Positions 23,656 through 27,097 of a stretch of DNA of 27,097 nucleotides are shown piece after piece. The translations under genes were made by a program, and so were the position numbers. Below the pieces are notes generated by a model, which saw only the letters and a list, made by a program, of their open reading frames with translations, was not told where the DNA came from and did not search any database. This stretch comes from Klebsiella pneumoniae (GTDB taxonomy: Bacteria; Pseudomonadota; Gammaproteobacteria; Ga0077536). Within the stretch, counting starts at the first letter, position 1; each line of letters opens with the position of its first letter. The stretch is from contig CAMCBY010000008.1 in assembly GCA_945873015.1 (NCBI GenBank), positions 1 to 27,097 on the forward strand, in the 5' to 3' direction.

Positions 23656-25194
23656 CTAATTTGATCCTTCGGCCTTGCGCTCATCGATGGGACCGGTTTC
23701 GTAGACAAAAACCGGGTCATCGAGGTTGATGGCCGGCACGGTGTCCTTCTCGCGCCAGTAGTCCTGGGTGTGCTGCCATTCCGGCTTGTCGCCGCGCTTG
23801 GGCAACAGGTGCAGGCCACGCAGCATATAGCCGGGGTTGAAATCTTCGGTGTCTATCCAGGGCATGAGTTTCATGTCCTTGTCCTGCGCACGTAAAGCCA
23901 CCGAGACCTTGGTCGCGCCCTTGGCCTTCATGTGTTGCAACAGCCGGCACAGGAAGTCCGACAACAGATCCACCCGCAGTGTCCAACTGGCGCGGAAGTA
24001 GCCGAAGATCCACAGCATGTTCGGTACGCCGGTGAACATCATGCCGTGATAGGTCACGCTGTTGGCGAAATCGAGTGGCTTGCCGTCGATGGTGAAAGCG
24101 ATGTCACCCAGAATGCTGAGATTGAAGCCGGTCGCGGTGAGGATGATGTCCGCTTCGAGTTCACGGCCCGATTTCAACAAAATGCCGTTCGGAGTGAAGC
24201 GCTCGATCTCATCGGTGACCACGCTGGCCTTGCCCGATGCCACACCTTTGAAGATGTCGCCCTCAGGGACAAACGCAATACGCTGACGCCAAGGCCGGTA
24301 TTTAGGCGTGAAGTGCTCGGCGACGGTGTCTTCCGGCAGATAGGCGCGCACACCCGCCAGCAGTTCCTGGGTCACTACTTCCGGCTCTTCGACCGAACGA
24401 CGGGTGAACTCACGCTGGTCGGTCAGGATCTGACGGCGCACGATTTCGTGTATCCACTCTTCCTTGATCTCAAGCTTGCGCAATTGATCGGCAAGCGTGT
24501 TCTGGTTCATGCCGGGAATAAAATAAGTCGGTGAACGTTGCAGCACGGTAACGTGTTCACAGTCAGCGGCAATCGCCGGCACCACCGTCGCGGTGGTCGC
24601 GCCGGAACCAATGACCACGACCTTCTTGTTCTTGTAATCGAGATCTTTCGGCCAGCTCTGCGGATGGACTATCTGGCCTTTGAAGCTGTCCATGCCATCC
24701 CACGCGGGCGTATAGCCCTGCTCGTGGCGATAATAACCCTGGCACATCCACAGGAAGTTGGCGGTGAAGGTCAGTGCCTGATTGGTATCGGTGCGCACCG
24801 CTTCTACGGTCCACAGACTGTCGCGGCTCGACCAGCTCGCGGACAGAATCTTGTGGCCGTAACGAATGTGCTGGTCGAGGTGGTTGTCCTCAATCACTTC
24901 GCCCATGTATTTACGAATTTCGTCGGCGGTTGCAATCGGCGGCCCGATCCAGGGTTTGAAACGATAGCCGAAGGTGTACAAATCGCTGTCGGAGCGAACC
25001 CCCGGATAACGATGCATGAGCCAGGTGCCGCCGAAACTCTCGAGGGCTTCCAGCACGACGAAACTCGTGCCAGGGCATTGCGTGGAAAGATGATAGGCGC
25101 CGCCGACGCCCGAAATACCGGCGCCTACGATCAGGACGTCGAAATGTTCAGCCTTCTGCGTTTTGCTGCGGCTGGAAATGGATGACACGCTCAT
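23656..25194 (-). CDS. EthA-like Baeyer-Villiger flavin monooxygenase
   Basis: The 512-residue class B flavoprotein inserts oxygen into ketones or oxidises thio-compounds using FAD and NADPH. FAD binding is shown by VGAGISG (from residue 23) and FGGTW. The Baeyer-Villiger fingerprint F-x-G-x-x-x-H-x-x-x-W-P is FKGQIVHPQSWP (171-182), followed by the NADPH Rossmann loop GSGATT (196-201). RYPGVRSDSDLYTFGYRFKPW and, near the end, ASWTLRVDLL and FNPGYMLRGLHLLPKRG are close to mycobacterial EthA. The ATG at 25194 is preferred because GAGGGGG precedes it. The gene is alone on its strand here, with no local regulator gene. The natural substrate is unknown. Confidence 0.92.
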   Translation of the reverse strand: MSVSSISSRSKTQKAEHFDVLIVGAGISGVGGAYHLSTQCPGTSFVVLEALESFGGTWLMHRYPGVRSDSDLYTFGYRFKPWIGPPIATADEIRKYMGEVIEDNHLDQHIRYGHKILSASWSSRDSLWTVEAVRTDTNQALTFTANFLWMCQGYYRHEQGYTPAWDGMDSFKGQIVHPQSWPKDLDYKNKKVVVIGSGATTATVVPAIAADCEHVTVLQRSPTYFIPGMNQNTLADQLRKLEIKEEWIHEIVRRQILTDQREFTRRSVEEPEVVTQELLAGVRAYLPEDTVAEHFTPKYRPWRQRIAFVPEGDIFKGVASGKASVVTDEIERFTPNGILLKSGRELEADIILTATGFNLSILGDIAFTIDGKPLDFANSVTYHGMMFTGVPNMLWIFGYFRASWTLRVDLLSDFLCRLLQHMKAKGATKVSVALRAQDKDMKLMPWIDTEDFNPGYMLRGLHLLPKRGDKPEWQHTQDYWREKDTVPAINLDDPVFVYETGPIDERKAEGSN

Positions 25195-25308
25195 GGGCTG
25201 GGACCCCCTCAATAGTTTGAGGGGCAAACTTCGCCCATTGCCGGCCAGCGGAGCGTGATCTGGATCAATGGTCGGTGGTGTGCGCGAGGTGAACGAAACT
25301 CCGATCCC

Positions 25309-25392
25309 GTAGGTGCGAATTTATTCGCACATTAAATGGCGCGGCGAAGCGCCAAACATCGGCCTTGCATGTGCGAATAAATTCGCACCTAC
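25309..25392. repeat. REP-type inverted pair (24-bp perfect arms)
   Basis: The arm at 25309-25332 begins GTAGGTGCGAATTTATTCGC and is the exact reverse complement of the arm at 25369-25392. Each arm is itself a palindrome (GTGCGAAT-TT-ATTCGCAC). The 36-bp spacer holds GGCGC...GCGCC. Similar GTAGGTGCGAATTNATTCGCAC units are a known type of dispersed intergenic repeat in Pseudomonas-like and other gammaproteobacterial genomes (recalled, not searched). The right arm contributes the TAG stop of the amidase gene. It lies downstream of the amidase gene and upstream of the monooxygenase gene. Confidence 0.88.
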
Positions 25393-26798
25393 ATAGTCGG
25401 TGGTCGCGGGATGGGATGCAGGCTCTCGTAGGCGCGTGCCGCGCGCAGCACCAGCGCGTCGCCGAACATCGGGCCGACCATCTGCAGGCCGATGGGCAGG
25501 CCATCACTGGTCAGTCCACAGGGAATGGTGCAGGCCGGCTGCTGGCTCAGATTGAAAGGATAGGAGAACGGCGTCCAGCCAAGCATGGATTCGGGTGTCA
25601 TGGGCACCTGGGCGGCCGGCCGCGCCTCAAATGCCGGTATCGACAGTGTCGGTGTGACGATGAGATCGTAGTGTTCCATGAACTGCCGCAACTGCGAGCC
25701 AAGCAAACCGCGGCGTTGATGCAGCGCCTGGATATCGAGTACTGAATAACGTTTGCCGAGTTCCGCCTGGGCGGCGAAGTCCGCATCGGCCACTGCCCGT
25801 TGCGCTTCACTCAAACCGTTCCACACCGTCAACGAACCAATGAACCACAGGCCAATCGTGATCTCGAGCGGGTCGGCAAACCCCGGGTCGACCGCCTCGA
25901 CATGAGCACCGAGGGTTTCGAGTTCGGCGACTGCCCTGGCGCACGCGTCGGCGACCTCCGGGTGCACGTTTTTCGCATAACCGAGGGTCGGCGACCAGGC
26001 GATGCGCAAGCCGCGAATACCGTCTTCGAGGCCGATGGTGTAGTCGCGGCCATCGGGCGGCAGCGCCGTCCAGTCGCGCGCATCGTTTTGTTTCATGACG
26101 TTCATGGCGAGCGCTGCGTCGCGTACCGACAGGGTATGCGGACCGAGGTGGGCAACACTGCCGAAAGGCGAGAGCGGGAATGCCGGCACACGACCGAAGC
26201 TCGGCTTTAAACCGAAGTTGCCGCAGAAGCTGGCCGGGATACGCACGCTGCCGGCGCCATCGGTGCCGACCGCAAGCGGGCCGAGGCCCGCCGCAACTGC
26301 TGCCGCAGCGCCGCCCGAGGAGCCGCCGCTGGTGCGGCTGGTATTCCATGGATTGCGCGTAATGCCGGTGGCGGGTGAATTGGTCTCGCCTTTGCAGCCG
26401 TATTCTGGCGTGGTGGTCTTGCCCAGCAATACCGCGCCGGACTCACGCAGCCGCGCGCTGACGGGCGCATCGACATCCCACACCTGGTCGGGTGAGATGC
26501 CGCGGCTGCCGCGCAGCGTCGGCCAATGGCGGGTCAGGATCAGATCCTTGATCGACACCGGCACGCCATCGAGTGCGCCGCACGGCTGGCCTGCGCGCCA
26601 GCGCGCTTCGCTCGCACGCGCACTGGCGAGGGTGTCCTCCGGCGCGAGGTGGCAGAACGCATTCAACACCGGGTTGAGTTTTTCGATGCGCGCGAGCACC
26701 GCCTGGGCCGCTTCCACCGGCGAGGCGTCGCGGGCGCGATAGAGCGCCAGCAATTCGCTGGCAGTGCATAGCTCGAGTTGGGTGGCAGTGGCCGACAT
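25389..26798 (-). CDS. Amidase-signature family amidase
   Basis: The 469-residue amidase-signature enzyme hydrolyses a carboxamide or related C-N bond in the cytosol. The Ser-cisSer-Lys triad is intact: Lys84 in VSIKDLILTR, Ser160 in TSGGSSGGAAAAVAAG and Ser184 in VGTDGAGSVRIPASF, with the same spacing as GatA. It differs from GatA elsewhere (PEYGCKGETNSPATGITRNPW) and is typical of catabolic amidases or 6-aminohexanoate cyclic dimer hydrolase-like proteins. The ATG at 26798 has AAGGA eight bases upstream; longer frames extend into the next gene's shadow. The C-terminus PRPPTM ends at a TAG provided by the adjacent REP arm, so the natural end may have been altered. Substrate unknown. Confidence 0.88.
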   Translation of the reverse strand: MSATATQLELCTASELLALYRARDASPVEAAQAVLARIEKLNPVLNAFCHLAPEDTLASARASEARWRAGQPCGALDGVPVSIKDLILTRHWPTLRGSRGISPDQVWDVDAPVSARLRESGAVLLGKTTTPEYGCKGETNSPATGITRNPWNTSRTSGGSSGGAAAAVAAGLGPLAVGTDGAGSVRIPASFCGNFGLKPSFGRVPAFPLSPFGSVAHLGPHTLSVRDAALAMNVMKQNDARDWTALPPDGRDYTIGLEDGIRGLRIAWSPTLGYAKNVHPEVADACARAVAELETLGAHVEAVDPGFADPLEITIGLWFIGSLTVWNGLSEAQRAVADADFAAQAELGKRYSVLDIQALHQRRGLLGSQLRQFMEHYDLIVTPTLSIPAFEARPAAQVPMTPESMLGWTPFSYPFNLSQQPACTIPCGLTSDGLPIGLQMVGPMFGDALVLRAARAYESLHPIPRPPTM

Positions 26799-26835
26799 AT
26801 GTGCAGTCCTTACGGGCGGTGGATGCACGATTCTG

Positions 26836-27097
26836 TCATCGCGGGGGCGTAGCCGTCGAACTTTCCGCCGCGGCCGCACCGTCACGCTTGACGACGCTGA
26901 TGGCGCCGTTGTTTTCCAGCACCGCGGTGCGCACCTCATGGATGGACGAACAACCCGCCTGACGCAGTGCGGCCTGCAACTCATGACGGCTCAGTTGTGC
27001 GCTGACCAGCACCTCTTCGAACAACTGACCGTTATGGATCAGCACCTGCGGCCGCCCGTCCACCAGCGCTTCGAGTTTTTTGCTGCGCGAAGTCACC
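26836..27097 (-). CDS. DUF421 (YetF-like) membrane protein, C-terminal part only
   Basis: Only the last 87 residues are in the window; the frame runs off the right edge, so the N-terminal membrane helices are not visible. The segment RSKKLEALVDGRPQVLIHNG, then QLSRHELQAALRQAGCSS and HEVRTAVLENNGAISVVKR, matches the soluble C-terminal domain of DUF421/YetF proteins: a short basic region, GRP-x-VLI-x-NG, a helix with ELxxxLR, and EVRxAVLExxGxISV. The family's function is not established, apart from links to membrane or spore stress in Bacillus. The final 14 residues (Ala, Ser, Thr, Pro) look like an unstructured tail. It is upstream of the amidase gene with a 37-bp gap, possibly on the same transcript. 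Confidence 0.75.
   Translation of the reverse strand, partial: VTSRSKKLEALVDGRPQVLIHNGQLFEEVLVSAQLSRHELQAALRQAGCSSIHEVRTAVLENNGAISVVKRDGAAAAESSTATPPR

Noticed and set aside
25309..25392. CRISPR-like repeats
   Set aside because: There are only two arms, in inverted orientation, each internally palindromic. This is a REP-type inverted pair, not direct repeats with spacers.
25365..25745. Plus-strand 126-codon open frame starting in the REP arm
   Set aside because: It is antisense to the amidase gene and its first residues come from the repeat itself.
25389..26798. The amidase as a second GatA paralogue
   Set aside because: It shares only the amidase-signature core; GatA-specific segments are lacking and no gatB or gatC is adjacent.

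Overview
The window looks like a GC-rich chromosomal segment of a gammaproteobacterium. The main reason is a gatB-gatA-gatC operon diverging from mreB-mreC-mreD, followed by mrdA (PBP2), rodA, mltB, rlpA, a PBP5-type carboxypeptidase gene and a D-amino acid aminotransferase gene. This order resembles Pseudomonas and relatives. The EthA-type Baeyer-Villiger monooxygenase, acyl-CoA-type enzymes, quinone reductase and enol-lactonase-like hydrolase suggest a metabolically versatile environmental bacterium. I cannot assign a genus from the sequence alone.

Layout. 1-4.8 kb: the end of a luciferase-like monooxygenase gene, a convergent DsbA-fold isomerase gene, then a probable operon of quinone reductase, ThDP-dependent enzyme and PcaD-like hydrolase. 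4.8-5.0 kb: a 164-bp imperfect palindrome (repeat A, copy 1). 5.0-9.1 kb: a soluble PAS chemoreceptor gene on the minus strand, then citrate synthase, a MaoC-like hydratase and an unknown protein on the plus strand. 9.2-13.6 kb: minus-strand genes for an RpfF-type DSF synthase homologue and the GatCAB amidotransferase. 13.9-23.6 kb: one continuous plus-strand peptidoglycan and cell-shape cluster. 23.7-27.1 kb: minus-strand genes for an EthA-like monooxygenase, an amidase-signature enzyme and a truncated DUF421 protein.

How the genes work together. The 13.9-23.6 kb cluster encodes most of the rod (elongasome) machinery: the MreB filament, MreC and MreD, the transpeptidase PBP2 and the glycosyltransferase RodA. 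It then adds wall-remodelling enzymes (MltB, RlpA, a DD-carboxypeptidase), and the last gene overlaps a D-amino acid aminotransferase gene that could consume the released D-alanine. GatCAB corrects mischarged Glu-tRNA(Gln) and/or Asp-tRNA(Asn).

The most unusual signals are not protein families. (1) Repeat A is a roughly 160-bp MITE-like palindrome present twice. One copy fills the mreC-mreD gap and the other supplies the stop codon of the hydrolase gene. (2) mreC has no ATG, GTG or TTG start that would keep its membrane anchor; the best-placed start is an ATC codon. (3) An orphan RpfF homologue has a leader carrying an 80-bp palindrome and a dyad. (4) A REP-type inverted pair supplies the stop codon of the amidase gene. 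I found no tRNA, rRNA, CRISPR array, transposase or phage gene, and no clear new defence or multi-gene system.
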